A DNA stretch of 64,000 nucleotides from Lepidurus packardi (GCA_023053545.1 JAKZAN010000113.1:1-64000), one strand, 5' to 3'; positions 39,796 through 50,983 are shown, numbered from the stretch's first letter. The notes: generated by a model from the letters alone, not told the origin. Numbers and translations are program-made.

Positions 39796-39894
39796 TTATC
39801 TTTATTAAATGTCTTTTATTACATCGCTCTTTTAAGCAAATGTTATAAACATAAGTGAAGGGAGGGTAGATTAACCGGGGAGTTTACAATACTC

Positions 39895-42800
39895 CTAAAT
39901 CATGTTTTTAGCTTCCTTGAAAAACTCACAAACATCTGGGAAAATTTTTTGATTGGTTAAAAGTGTCTCTGTGTTAAAATGTAGTTTGTGGCTACTTAAT
40001 TGTCGTAAAAGAGTGGCCCTAAGTCTGTTAAGTCGTCGGCAGTGGTAGAGTAAGTGGGTAATGTCCTGTCGGGTCTGGTCTTGGCAAGAACAACAATCGT
40101 TGTCCGTTTTCTGGACTCTTCGTAAGTAGGATTTGGTAGGGTAGTGGCCTGTGCGTAGTTGGATTATTGTTGATATTACAGGCTTCGGTAGCTTCAACGT
40201 TATAATAGGTTTGTGTAGTGGTTCAGCTCCGAGTTCTTGAAGGCAGTTTTTTGCTAACATCCAGAGATGTGCCCACTGCTCTATGGTATGTGTGTCGATT
40301 TTTTGGTATGCGTCTTTTTCGTTTAGTGGGGGATTGAGCCAAATTGTCTCCAAGTTGCTTCTTGCCCGTTCGTAACATGTAGTGTATCTCTTCCTTTTTG
40401 GAACTTCTGAAGTGGTTGGCCATTTATCCCAGTTCTTGCTCGCGAAATTTCTTAGAAGCGATTTTTCTAGTAGAAGACTTAGCGGGGGGAGGCCAGTTTC
40501 GATTTCCAAGGCTGTCGTGGGGGTGGATTTTAATGCTCCTGTAATTGTTAAGAGTCCTTTCCTGTATATTTGATTCAATGGTTTAAGATTGCTTGGAGAA
40601 ATGTTGCTCCAGGCTGGGAAGCCAAATCGTAGTTTTGATATTACCGTGGATTGGAAAAGAGTTTTTAATTGCATACATGATGCGCTTCTCGAGATGTTGC
40701 TTATTTTGCGTATTTGTTGTAGGTTAAAATGGCACTCCGAAGTGAGGTAGCTGGTCTGATGTTGCCAATTTAATTTAGTGTCGTAAATTAGGCCCAAATA
40801 TTTAACCGTTTCTTTGGGAATGATTTGGATTTGGTCCCAAGTCAAAGGACATCTTCCTGGGGTCCGTTTTCTTGAGAAATGTATGAGTTCTGTTTTTTCT
40901 CTTGAAAACTCTAGATGAAGTTGTTTTCCCTATTTTTCCAAAGCAGTGATATTGTTTGAGATCAGCTTGACATTGTTCGCACTGGAGCGACCTGACACGT
41001 GGATATGGAGATCATCGGCAAAGGCCTGCGTACGAATTTTCTTCCTTTGGATGACACTTAAGGATTTGTTAACATAGATTAAGAAGAGAGTTGGAGAGAG
41101 AGGGGAGCCTTGTGGTACACCTTTCGTTACCGTGAGAATTGGACTGGACTCCGTTTTGCATTGAATGTATGCCGTACGATTTTTAAGGAAGCTTTTGGTC
41201 CAAAGTATTAATTTTTGTGGGGCTTGGATTTTATAGAGTTCTTTAATTAACTTAGTGTGGCATACATTGTCAAAAGCACCTTTTTTTGTCCAATAACAGG
41301 GCTGTGTGAATTTTTCCTTTGTTGAAAATTGTCAAGATTGCGTTGCTTAGTTGGATCTGAGCGTCGGTAGTGTATCGGTTGGGTCTAAAGCCCCACTGAG
41401 CGTCGGAGAGTATGTTTCCGGTTTCCAGGAATATTTTCAGTCGTTTGGAAATAGCTTTTTCCAGTATTTTCCCCAGAATCGGAAGAAGCGTTATGGGACG
41501 AAAATTTTTTATGGATGAGTAGTCCGTTTTGTTCGGCTTAGGTAGTGGTAGGACCTTTGCTGCTTTCCATGATTGAGGATAATGTCCCAGGGTAAAGGAT
41601 GCGTTGTAAATTTGTAACACTGTTTAGCCAATTGTACTCCAGAGTTCTTTTAGGACGTTGGCTTGAATGGAGTCCACGCCTGGGGCTTTAAAGGGTTTTA
41701 GACTCTGTACGATTTCTCGAATTTCCTCGGGGGAGAAGGGAGCAGTCAAATCCGAGTCCTTGTGTCTTCCGTTCTTGGGAACGTGGGATGTAGGGGGATT
41801 TAAAACTGATGTAGGTGAGTTTGTTATAGGGGTTCCACCAATTAAATTCTCCGCGATGAAACTCATTTTTGCTTTAGAGTCAGTGAATGGTTGTCCGTCT
41901 GCTTGTTTCAGGCGGTCTAGTTTGGTTAGGGAATCTTTTTGTCTTAGATGTTTATTAAAATTCCACAGAAACTTATTGTCAGGAGTCGTCATTTTGTCTG
42001 CCCAATATCTATCTCGTAGTAACCTAGTCCTTGAGCGGTAGCAGTTCCTGGTGGTTTTCCATTCAGTTTCGTGTTGTGGTTTCCGTGTAGTTTTGTAAAG
42101 TCTGAGTGCTTTGGCTGTTTGTCTGCGTAGCAGGTCGAGTTCTGTCCTCCACCATGGGTTGCTGTATTGTCCTGTAGTACGTTGGGGAATGTTTTGGTGC
42201 ATTGTCGTTTGTATTATGGATGTCAGTTTGGATGCGGCTACGTCTAGGTCTCGTGGGTTGTTAAGTCTGTTGAAAAGTTGACGATTTAAAAGTATGGCTT
42301 GTGCAGTGTCGAGTCTTAGTTTTTGCCAGTTGGTTTGTCGGTAGCACCATGTTTTAGTGTGACAGGGACTGGTGAATGGGAGGTTAATAGTGATTTCGAT
42401 GGCCACGTGGTCAGATTCCTTGTAGTATTCGTCGCTTAAAATAGTTAAATGTACGTGACTCAGCAGTTGTCGTGAAGTGAATGTTAGGTCTATTGTGGAA
42501 TTTTGACCTCGTTCGTTTTGGAAGGTGGGGATGTTCCGCGTGTTGAGAAGTTGTAAGTCGTACTTCGTAATAAAATCATAGAGTTCGTTCCCTGCGTTAT
42601 CTGGCTTTTTGTCTTCCCACAACCAATGGTGAGCATTGAAGTCTCCCGTAAGGATGATGTTGTTGTATGTACGATATTTGCTCCATATTTCATTTAGGAG
42701 GGTTTCACAGTTAGTTGTATGTCTTCTGTACAGTGCTATGACGATGATTGGGAAGGATTGGGGTACATTTAGTTTAAAAGTCAAGTAGAGGTTTGAAATG

Positions 42801-43077
42801 TCGATGATGTTAAAGGGGTTATTTGGCTTGGAGAGTACTGTCACTCCGTTGTACTGTGATGTTGCACACGTGGTTAAAAAACTCATGTTAGTGTTGGCAA
42901 TGTTTTTAGGCGGTTCTATGATCACTATAGTTTCAACCAAACGTTTGCGGGCTTCTTGAGTAATTTCGAAAAGTTGATCGTAGTTTTTCCGAATGTTGTG
43001 GATGAGAATTTTGTGCCCGTGCACTATGGTTTGTTTGTTTTTTTTTGTTGTCTATTGCGGTTCTTCTTGTTGGACAA
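39895..43077 (-). pseudogene. LINE copy 1 ORF2 (endonuclease-reverse transcriptase), broken
   Basis: Reading from the right, an endonuclease of the APE type is open at 41,624-43,024, with motifs TGDFNAHH and SDHVAI. It runs into an in-frame TAA at 41,624-41,626. The reverse transcriptase fingers follow in the same frame (FRPITLLPILGKILEKAI). A frameshift in a 7-base A-run at 41,281-41,287 (LINE sense) then moves GAFDNVCHTKL, GVPQGSPLSP and the FADD active site (41,011-41,022) to another frame. A TAG at 40,930-40,932 precedes the 316-residue C-terminal part, which holds a CX1C-type cysteine/histidine motif near its end. Two extra bases in the A-run of the ORF1/ORF2 overlap also disconnect the ORF2 start. 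It cannot make a working enzyme. Confidence 0.9.
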
Positions 43078-44294
43078 GTTGGGTCAAAGGAATAGTGGTC
43101 TCCTTTGCAGTTGACGCATTTCTATGTGGTCTTTGTGCAGGATCTCGTGTCGTGCGTATCTGCGCACTTTGCACAATTTGCTGTTTTGGTACAAGAAGAG
43201 GCCATGTGGTTGTATTCCTGGCAATTAAAGCACTGGATGACTGCTGGGCGATGGATGTCTTCTACTTGTACGACTTTGTTAAAAGCATAGAGGTTTCCTT
43301 TTGTAACAAGCTTTATTTTTTCTTTCAGTGATGAACATTCAATGATTATAGAGCCAAAATTTTTAGTGCTTTGTTGGTTGAGCCAGTGAGCGTTGGTGTG
43401 AGTGAAGATAATAGAGTTTTTTTTGGTGAGTTCTGTGCCGATGTTTTCCAATGTTTGGTTCTTGGGGAGTTGATGAATTACTATTTTTGTGTTTGGTTTC
43501 ACCGTCTTGACCGGGCCAAAATTAGGTAGAGTGGTTGACTTAAGTAGCAAGTCCGCTTTCTGTTTGTCTTGGGGGTTTTTGAATGTTATGGCAAGTTTGC
43601 CCAAGCGTGTTTTTCTTATAAGGACCGGGCTTGGAGCCACCGGATCGCTGCCACGAAGGTCTTCTTCTATAAATTGTACAAGTTTCTCTGGGTTTGTTAT
43701 TTCACTCTTCTTGGATGCGTCTTGCTGTTCGATAATTAAAGTGACGTCCTCTTCCGGTAGATTGTTTCGTCGTACCTTTTGAGGCTCCGTGGGAGTTGGA
43801 GTAGCTGTATTAGTTGATTTGGGCAGAGATTTCCTTTTCACCACCTGTGTCCACTCGTTGGTGGTTGGGGTGTGGATTTCGTTGTGGGCGGTAGTTGTTC
43901 TAGAATTTAATTCTTTGCGTAGTGCTTGAACTTCTGAGGTTAATGCAGAGACTTGTTGGACTAGTAAATTGTTACTCTCTTGAAGAGTTAGAATCATGGC
44001 TAGTAAGGAGTCGAAATTGTAATCTTCCGGGTGTGACCTTTTCCGCGTTAGGTCGTCTGTGGTAGGGGACAGAGCTCTCTTGTGGCCATGGTGCGGAATT
44101 GTGTTGTTCTTACGATGTCTACACTTTTGGCAGTTCTTAGCCTGCGGACAGTCTCGCGCAAAGGAGAGTTTGCAGGTTTGACATTCTATGTAGGTAGCGG
44201 TTGGGTCTATGTCAATTCCTTCGATGGGCTGAGGTAGGTCAACTTTGGTATTTTTCTTGGGCGAGTTCACTGGTGACCTTGATAGGTTAGGCAT
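43024..44294 (-). pseudogene. LINE copy 1 ORF1 (Gag-like RNA-binding protein), broken
   Basis: Same 422-residue protein as in copies 2-4 but ended after 390 residues. A stop at 43,122-43,124 replaces the lysine codon (AAG to TAG) just before the third zinc knuckle, so only two of three knuckles remain. The A-run near its original end is also two bases longer than in the other copies. It starts at the ATG at 44,292-44,294. Residue differences from copies 2-4 are few (for example K for E near 328). Confidence 0.9.
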
Positions 44295-44796
44295 TTTTGG
44301 GTGGGGCCGAAGCCCATCAATGTTTGAATTCTCTTGTTTTAGTCTTTAGGTAACGAGTTTTAATTTTAAAATAACGGGAACTGAAAACACGGTAACGAAT
44401 TGATAACTTGATGTAAAACTTAAACGAAGGTTCACTTTAATTCACTAGAGAAAACCAAAATAGCAGGAGCGCGGGAAATTTGCGACTGTTTGCTTTGTGT
44501 GACGTTGAACGTCCTCCACGGACTGAATTAATTCCTTACGGACTGAATTAATTCTTTAGGATTGATTGAATTCCTTTCTTACTGAATTAATTCCTTACGG
44601 ACAGAATTAATTCCTTACGGAATGAATGAATTTCTTTACGGCCTGATATAATTCCTTACGGACTGAACTAATTCCTTTCGGAATGAATTAATTCCTTACG
44701 GACTGAATTAATTCCTTACGGACTTTATTAATTATTTAGGATTCATTGAATTCCTTACTTACTGAATTCATTCCTTTCGTACTTAATTAGTTCCTT

Positions 44797-44919
44797 ACGA
44801 ATTGATAACTTGATGTAAAACTTAAACGAGGGTTCACTTTAATTCACTAGAGAAAACCAAAAAAGCAGGAGCGCGGGAAATTTGCGACTGTTTGCTTTGT
44901 GTGACGTTGAACGCCCCCC
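44797..44919 (-). mobile_element. LINE 5'-end remnant (123 bp)
   Basis: The sequence matches only the extreme 5' end of the LINE, from the GGAGGACG-type start through the region 5' of ORF1. It has at least three differences from the full copies (GAGGGTTC for GAAGGTTC, AAAAAAGCAG for AAAATAGCAG, CCCCCC for TCCTCC). The inner junction falls at a four-base ACGA shared by satellite and LINE. Normal LINE truncation removes the 5' end and keeps the 3' end, so this reverse pattern points to deletion or recombination of a full copy. Confidence 0.88.
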
Positions 44920-46423
44920 GGACAGAATTAATTCCTTACGGAATGAATGAATTTCTTTACGAACTGATATAATTCCTTACGGACTGAATTAATTCTTTAG
45001 GATTGATTGAATTATTTTCTTACTGAATTAATTCGTTACGGACTGAATTAATTCCTTTCGGACTGAATTAATTCCTTACGGACTGAATTAATTCCTTTCA
45101 GGCTGAATTAATTCTTTAGGATTGATTAAATTCCTTTCTTACTGAATTAATTCCTTTCTTACTGAATTAATTCCTTACGGACAGAATTAATTCCTTACGG
45201 AATGAATTAATTTCTTTACGGCCTGATATAATTCCTTACGGACTGAATTAATTCTTTAGGATTGATTGAATTCCTTTCTTACTGAATTAGTTCCTTACGG
45301 ACTGAATTAATTAATTACGGGCTGAATTAATTCCTTACGGACTGAATTAATTCCTTTCAGACTGAATTAATTCCTTACGTACTTAATTAATTCCTTACGG
45401 ACTGAATTAATTATTTAGGATTGATTGAATTCCTTACTTACTGAATTAATTCCTTACCGATTTAGTTAATTCCTTTCGGAACGTATTAATTCCTTACGTA
45501 CTGAATTAATTCCTTACGGACTTTATTAATTATTTAGGATTGATTGAATTCCTTACTTACTGAATTCATTCCTTTCGTACTGAATTAGTTCCTTACGGAC
45601 TGAATTAATTCCTTACGGACTGTATTAATTATTTAGGATTGATTGAATTCCTTACTTACTGAATTCATTCCTTTCGTACTGAATTAGTTCCTTACGGACT
45701 GAATTAATTATTTAGGATTTTTTGAATTCCTTACTTACTTAATTAATTACTTACGTACTTAATTAATTCCTTACGGACTGAATTAATTCCTTACGGACTG
45801 AATTAATTCTTTAGGATTGATTGAATTCCTTTCTTACTGAATTAATTCCTTACGGACAGAATTAATTCCTTACGGAATGAATTAATTTCTTTACGGCCTG
45901 ATATAATTCCTTACGGACTGAATTAATTCTTTAGGATTGATTGAATTCCTTTCTTACTGAATTAGTTCCTTACAGACTGAATTAATTAATTACGTACTTA
46001 ATTAATTCCTTACGGACTGAATTAATTATTTAGGATTGATTGAATTCCTTACTTACTGAATTAATTCTTTACCGATTTAGTTAATTCCTTTCGGAACGTA
46101 TTAATTCCTTACGTACTGAATTAGTTCCTTACGGACTGAATTAATTCCTTACGGACTTTATTAATTATTTAGGATTGATTGAATTCCTTACTTACTGAAT
46201 TCATTCCTTTCGTACTGAATTAGTTCCCTACGGACTGAATTAATTCCTTACGGACTTTATTAATTATTTAGGATTGATTGAATTCCTTACTTACTGAATT
46301 CATTCCTTTCGTACTGAATTAGTTCCTTACGGACTGAATTAATTATTTAGGATTTTTTGAATTCCTTTCTTACTGAATTAATTCCTCACGGAATGAATTA
46401 ATTTCTTTACGGCCCGATATAAT

Positions 46424-46467
46424 ACAAAGAGGCTTTATAAAGCCTTATATGTTGCAACAAATAATAA
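46424..46467. other. Non-satellite island with 16-bp palindrome
   Basis: A stretch of about 44 bp interrupts a GCCTGATATAATTCC monomer. It contains the perfect palindrome AGGCTTTATAAAGCCT (46,430-46,445) and a second short one, GTTGCAAC (46,451-46,458). ATAAT appears at both edges, which could be a small duplication or chance in AT-rich DNA. It resembles no other sequence in the window. It may be filler DNA or the trace of an excised or truncated mobile element; I cannot assign it. Confidence 0.7.
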
Positions 46468-47180
46468 TTCCTTACGGACTGAATTAATTCTTTAGGATTG
46501 ATTGAATTCCTTTCTTACTGAATTAGTTCCTTACGGACTGAATTAATTAATTACGGACTGAATTAATTCCTTACGGACTGAATTAATTCCTTTCAGACTG
46601 AATTAGTTCCTTACGGACTGAATTAATTCCTTACGGACTTTATTAATTATTTAGGATTGATTGAATTCCTTACTTACTGAATTCATTCCTTTCGTACTTA
46701 ATTAGTTCCTTACGGACTGAATTAATTATTTAGGATTGATTGAATTCCTTACTTACTGAATTTATTCCTTATCGATTTAGTTAATTCCTTTCGGAACGAA
46801 TTAATTCCTTACGTACGGAATTAGTTCCTTACGGACTTAATTAATTCCTTACGGACTGAATTAATTCCTTACGTACTTTATTAATTCCTTACGGACGGAA
46901 TTAATTCCTTACGGACTGAATTAATTCTTTAGGATTGATTGAATTCCTTTCTTACTGAATTAATTCCTTACGGACTGAATTAATTCCTTACGGACTGAAT
47001 TTTTTTTTTTTTTTTAATTTTCAATACCAACGTAGGCTTCTGCCTATTGTTGGTTATCTTTATTAAATGTCTTTTATTACATCGCTCTTTTAAGCAAATG
47101 TTATAAACATAAGAGAAGGGAGGGTAGATTAAATGTCCCAGTCCCAGGGTAAAGGATGCGTTGTAAATTTTTAACACTGT

Positions 47181-48632
47181 TTAGCCAATTGTACTCCAGA
47201 GTTCTTTTAGGACGTTGGCTTGAATGGAGTCCACGCCTGGGGCTTTAAAGGGTTTTAGACTCTGTACGATTTCTCGAATTTCCTCGGGGGAGAAGGGAGC
47301 AGTCAAATCCGAGTCCTTGTGTCTTCCGTTCTTGGGAACGTGGGATGTAGGGGGATTTAAAACTGATGTAGGTGAGTTTGTTATAGGGGTTCCACCAATT
47401 AAATTCTCCGCGATGAAACTCATTTTTGCTTTAGAGTCAGTGAATGGTTGTCCGTCTGCTTGTTTCAGGCGGTCTAGTTTGGTTAGGGAATCTTTTTGTC
47501 TTAGATGTTTATTAAAATTCCACAGAAACTTATTGTCAGGAGTCGTCATTTTGTCTGCCCAATATCTATCTCGTAGTAACCTAGTCCTTGAGCGGTAGCA
47601 GTTCCTGGTGGTTTTCCATTCAGTTTCGTGTTGTGGTTTCCGTGTAGTTTTGTAAAGTCTGAGTGCTTTGGCTGTTTGTCTGCGTAGCAGGTCGAGTTCT
47701 GTCCTCCACCATGGGTTGCTGTATTGTCCTGTAGTACGTTGGGGAATGTTTTGGTGCATTGTCGTTTGTATTATGGATGTCAGTTTGGATGCGGCTACGT
47801 CTAGGTCTCGTGGGTTGTTAAGTCTGTTGAAAAGTTGACGATTTAAAAGTATGGCTTGTGCAGTGTCGAGTCTTAGTTTTTGCCAGTTGGTTTGTTGGTA
47901 GCACCATGTTTTAGTGTGACAGGGACTGGTGAATGGGAGTTTAATAGTGATTTCGATGGCCACGTGGTCAGATTCGTTGTAGTATTCGTCGTTTAAAATA
48001 GTTAAATGTACGTGACTCAGCAGTTGTCGTGAAGTGAATGTTAGGTCTATTGTGGAATTTTGACCTCGTTCGTTTTGGAAGGTGGGGATGTTCCGTGTGT
48101 TGAGAAGTTGTAAGTCGTGCTTCGTAATAAAATCATAGAGTTCGTTCCCTGCGTTATCTGGCTTTTTGTCTTCCCACAACCAATGGTGAGCATTGAAGTC
48201 TCCTGTAAGGATGATGTTGTTGTATGTACGATATTTGCTCCATATTTCATTTAGGAGGGTTTCACAGTTAGTTGTATGTCTTCTGTACAGTGCTATGACG
48301 ATGATTGGGAAGGATTGGGGTACATTTAGTTTAAAAGTCACGTAGAGGTTTGAAATGTCGATGATGTTAAAGGGGTTATTTGGCTTGGAGAGTACTGTCA
48401 CTCCGTTGTACTGTGACGTTGCACACGTGGTTAAAAAACTCATGTTAGTGTTGGCAATGTTTTTAGGCGGTTCTATGATCACTATAGTTTCAACCAAACG
48501 TTTGCGGGCTTCTTGAGTAATTTCGAAAAGTTGATCGTAGTTTTTCCGAATGTTGTGGATGAGAATTTTGTGCCCGTGCACTATGGTTTGTTTGTTTTTT
48601 TGTTGTCTATTGCGGTTCTTCTTGTTGGACAA
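47181..48632 (-). pseudogene. LINE copy 2 ORF2, endonuclease part only
   Basis: Open for 483 codons, ending at the same in-frame TAA (47,181-47,183) as copies 1, 3 and 4. The APE-type endonuclease is complete, with catalytic-type residues N27, E54, D145/N147 (TGDFNAHH) and D222/H223 (SDHVAI). The linker ends at the first reverse transcriptase motif (LKPFKAPGVDS). The rest of the enzyme is lost through the internal deletion. The frame opens after a TGA and the first codon shown is TTG; no in-frame ATG occurs before residue 64. Confidence 0.88.
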
Positions 48633-49849
48633 GTTGGGTCAAAGGAATAGTGGTCTCCTTTGCAGTTGACGCATTTCTTTGTGGTCTTTGTGCAGGATCT
48701 CGTGTCGTGCTTATCTGCGCACTTTGCACAATTTGCTGTTTTGGTACAAGAAGAGGCCATGTGGTTGTATTCCTGGCAATTAAAGCACTGGATGACTGCT
48801 GGGCGATGGATGTCTTCTACTTGTACGACTTTGTTAAAAGCATAGAGGTTTCCTTTTGTAACAAGCTCTATTTTTTCTTTCAGTGATGAACATTCAATGA
48901 TTATAGAGCCAAAATTTTTAGTGCTTTGTTGGTTGAGCCAGTGAGCGTTGGTGTGAGTGAAGATAATAGAGTTTTTTTTGGTGAGTTCTGTGCCGATGTT
49001 TTCCAATGTTTGGTTCTTGGGGAGTTGATGAATTACTATTTTTGTGTTTGGTTTCACCGTCTTGACCGGGCCAAAATGAGGTAGAGTGGTTGACTTAAGT
49101 AGCGAGTCCGCTTTCTGTTTGTCTTGGGGGTTTTTGAATGTTATGGCAAGTTTGCCCAAGCGTGTTTTTCTTATAAGGACCGGGCTTGGAGCCACCGGAT
49201 CGCTGCCACGAAGGTCTTCTTCTATAAATTGTACAAGTTTCTCTGGGTTTGTTATTTCACTCTTCTTGGATGCGTCTTGCTGTTCGATAATTAAAGTGAC
49301 GTCCTCTTCCGGTAGATTGTTTCGTCGTACCTTTTGAGGCTCCGTGGGAGTTGGAGTAGCTGTATTAGTTGATTTGGGCAGAGATTTCCTTTTCACCACC
49401 TGTGTCCACTCGTTGGTGGTTGGGGTGTGGATTTCGTTGTGGGCGGTAGTTGTTCTAGAATTTAATTCTTTGCGTAGTGCTTGAACTTCTGAGGTTAATG
49501 CAGAGACTTGTTGGACTAGTAAATTGTTACTCTCTTGAAGAGTTAGAATCATGGCTAGTAAGGAGTCGAAATTGTAATCTTCCGGGTGTGACCTTTTCCG
49601 CGTTAGGTCGTCTGTGGTAGGGGACAGAGCTCTCTTGTGGCCATGGTGCGGAATTGTGTTGTTCTTACGATGTCTACACTTTTGGCAGTTCTTAGCCTGC
49701 GGACAGTCTCGCGCAAAGGAGAGTTTGCAGGTTTGACATTCTATGTAGGTAGCGGTTGGGTCTATGTCAATTCCTTCGATGGGCTGAGGTAGGTCAACTT
49801 TGGTATTTTTCTTGGGCGAGTTCACTGGTGACCTTGATAGGTTAGGCAT
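48581..49849 (-). CDS. LINE copy 2 ORF1, Gag-like RNA-binding protein
   Basis: 422 residues from the ATG at 49,847-49,849 to a TAG. An N-terminal cysteine cluster (C38, C41, C49, C55, C58) is followed by a leucine-rich coiled-coil-like stretch at about 95-130. A PRE_C2HC-like region lies at about 270-350, then three CCHC knuckles (C355-C358-H363-C368, C374-C377-H381-C386, C393-C396-H400-C407). This order is typical of Jockey-superfamily ORF1 proteins, which bind element RNA in ribonucleoprotein particles. The last 52 bp overlap ORF2. The protein is the same as in copies 3 and 4. Confidence 0.9.
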   Translation of the reverse strand: MPNLSRSPVNSPKKNTKVDLPQPIEGIDIDPTATYIECQTCKLSFARDCPQAKNCQKCRHRKNNTIPHHGHKRALSPTTDDLTRKRSHPEDYNFDSLLAMILTLQESNNLLVQQVSALTSEVQALRKELNSRTTTAHNEIHTPTTNEWTQVVKRKSLPKSTNTATPTPTEPQKVRRNNLPEEDVTLIIEQQDASKKSEITNPEKLVQFIEEDLRGSDPVAPSPVLIRKTRLGKLAITFKNPQDKQKADSLLKSTTLPHFGPVKTVKPNTKIVIHQLPKNQTLENIGTELTKKNSIIFTHTNAHWLNQQSTKNFGSIIIECSSLKEKIELVTKGNLYAFNKVVQVEDIHRPAVIQCFNCQEYNHMASSCTKTANCAKCADKHDTRSCTKTTKKCVNCKGDHYSFDPTCPTRRTAIDNKKTNKP

Positions 49850-50072
49850 TTTTGGGTGGGGCCGAAGCCCATCAATGTTTGAATTCTCTTGTTTTAGTCT
49901 TTAGGTAACGAGTTTTAATTTTAAAATAACGGGAACTGAAAACACGGTAACGAATTGATAACTTGATGTAAAACTTAAACGAAGGTTCACTTTAATTCAC
50001 TAGAGAAAACCAAAATAGCAGGAGCGCGGGAAATTTGCGACTGTTTGCTTTGTGTGACGTTGAACGTCCTCC

Positions 50073-50983
50073 ACGGACTGAATTAATTCCTTACGGACTG
50101 AATTAATTCTTTAGGATTGATTGAATTCCTTTCTTACTGAATTAATTCCTTACGGACAGAATTAATTCCTTACGGAATGAATGAATTTCTTTACGGCCTG
50201 ATATAATTCCTTACGGACTGAACTAATTCCTTTCGGAATGAATTAATTCCTTACGGACTGAATTAATTCCTTACGGACTTTATTAATTATTTAGGATTCA
50301 TTGAATTCCTTACTTACTGAATTCATTCCTTTCGTACTTAATTAGTTCCTTACGGACTGAATTAATTATTTAGGATTGATTGAATTCCTTACTTACTGAA
50401 TTAATTCCTTACCGATTTAGTTAATTCCTTTCGGAACGTATTATTTACGTATTATTTACGTTCGGAACGTATTCTTTAGGATTGATTGAATTCCTTTCTT
50501 ACTGAATTAATTCCTTACGGACTGAATTAATTAATTACGGACTGAATTAATTCCTTACGGACTGAATTAATTCCTTTCAGACTGAATTAGTTCCTTACGG
50601 ACTGAATTAATTCCTTACGGACTTTATTAATTATTTAGGATTGATTGAATTCCTTACTTACTGAATTCATTCCTTTCGTACTTAATTAGTTCCTTACGGA
50701 CTGAATTAATTATTTAGGATTGATTGAATTCCTTACTTACTGAATTTATTCCTTATCGATTTAGTTAATTCCTTTCGGAACGAATTAATTCCTTACGTAC
50801 GGAATTAGTTCCTTACGGACTTAATTAATTCCTTACGGACTGAATTAATTCCTTACGTACTTTATTAATTCCTTACGGACGGAATTAATTCCTTACGGAC
50901 TGAATTAATTCTTTAGGATTGATTGAATTCCTTTCTTACTGAATTAATTCCTTACGGACTGAATTAATTCCTTACGGACTGAA
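50073..50983. repeat. Satellite between LINE copies 2 and 3
   Basis: 911 bp. It is a shortened form of the 1,328-bp spacer found after copies 3 and 4. The outer ends match, including the duplicated TTCGGAACGTATT around a doubled ATTATTTACGT at about 50,431-50,475, but about 417 bp of the middle are absent. No gene is visible. Confidence 0.94.

Larger units (their letters stand above)
39730..44517 (-). mobile_element. Jockey-type LINE, copy 1
   Basis: 4,788 bp on the minus strand. The 3' poly(A) appears as 16 T at 39,730-39,745, and the 5' end is GGAGGACGTTCAACGTC (reverse of 44,501-44,517). It has the two-ORF structure of Jockey-superfamily non-LTR elements. Its 3' end differs from copies 2-5: a longer tail with an AATAAA and a duplicated GGTATTG-like segment before the A-run. 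Its 5' junction and about 280 bp of right-flanking satellite match those of copies 2-4. ORF1 and ORF2 are both broken. Confidence 0.93.
44518..46999. repeat. Satellite between LINE copies 1 and 2
   Basis: 2,482 bp of mixed type A and B monomers. The first ~280 bp match the right flanks of copies 2-4, including the rare AACTAATTCCTTTCGGAATG variant and a GGATTCATTG variant. It contains a 123-bp LINE 5'-end remnant (44,797-44,919) and a 44-bp non-satellite island (46,424-46,467), listed separately. The final ~300 bp (with GACGGAATTAATT and TCGATTTAG variants) match the left flanks of copies 3-5. Confidence 0.93.
47000..50072 (-). mobile_element. Jockey-type LINE, copy 2 (internal deletion)
   Basis: 3,073 bp on the minus strand. 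Poly(A) is 16 T at 47,000-47,015. The 5' end at 50,072 and the right-flanking satellite match copies 1, 3 and 4. About 1.7 kb is missing compared with copy 3 (4,772 bp). The break lies near 47,131-47,145, where the 3'-UTR GATTAA joins directly to the reverse transcriptase fingers with a repeated TCCCAG. The reverse transcriptase palm and the C-terminal part of ORF2 are gone. ORF1 and the endonuclease are intact. Confidence 0.93.

Noticed and set aside
46430-46445. TATA-type promoter at the palindrome AGGCTTTATAAAGCCT
   Set aside because: TTTATAAA resembles a TATA box, but no gene or transcript start lies near it and the palindrome explains the sequence as well.
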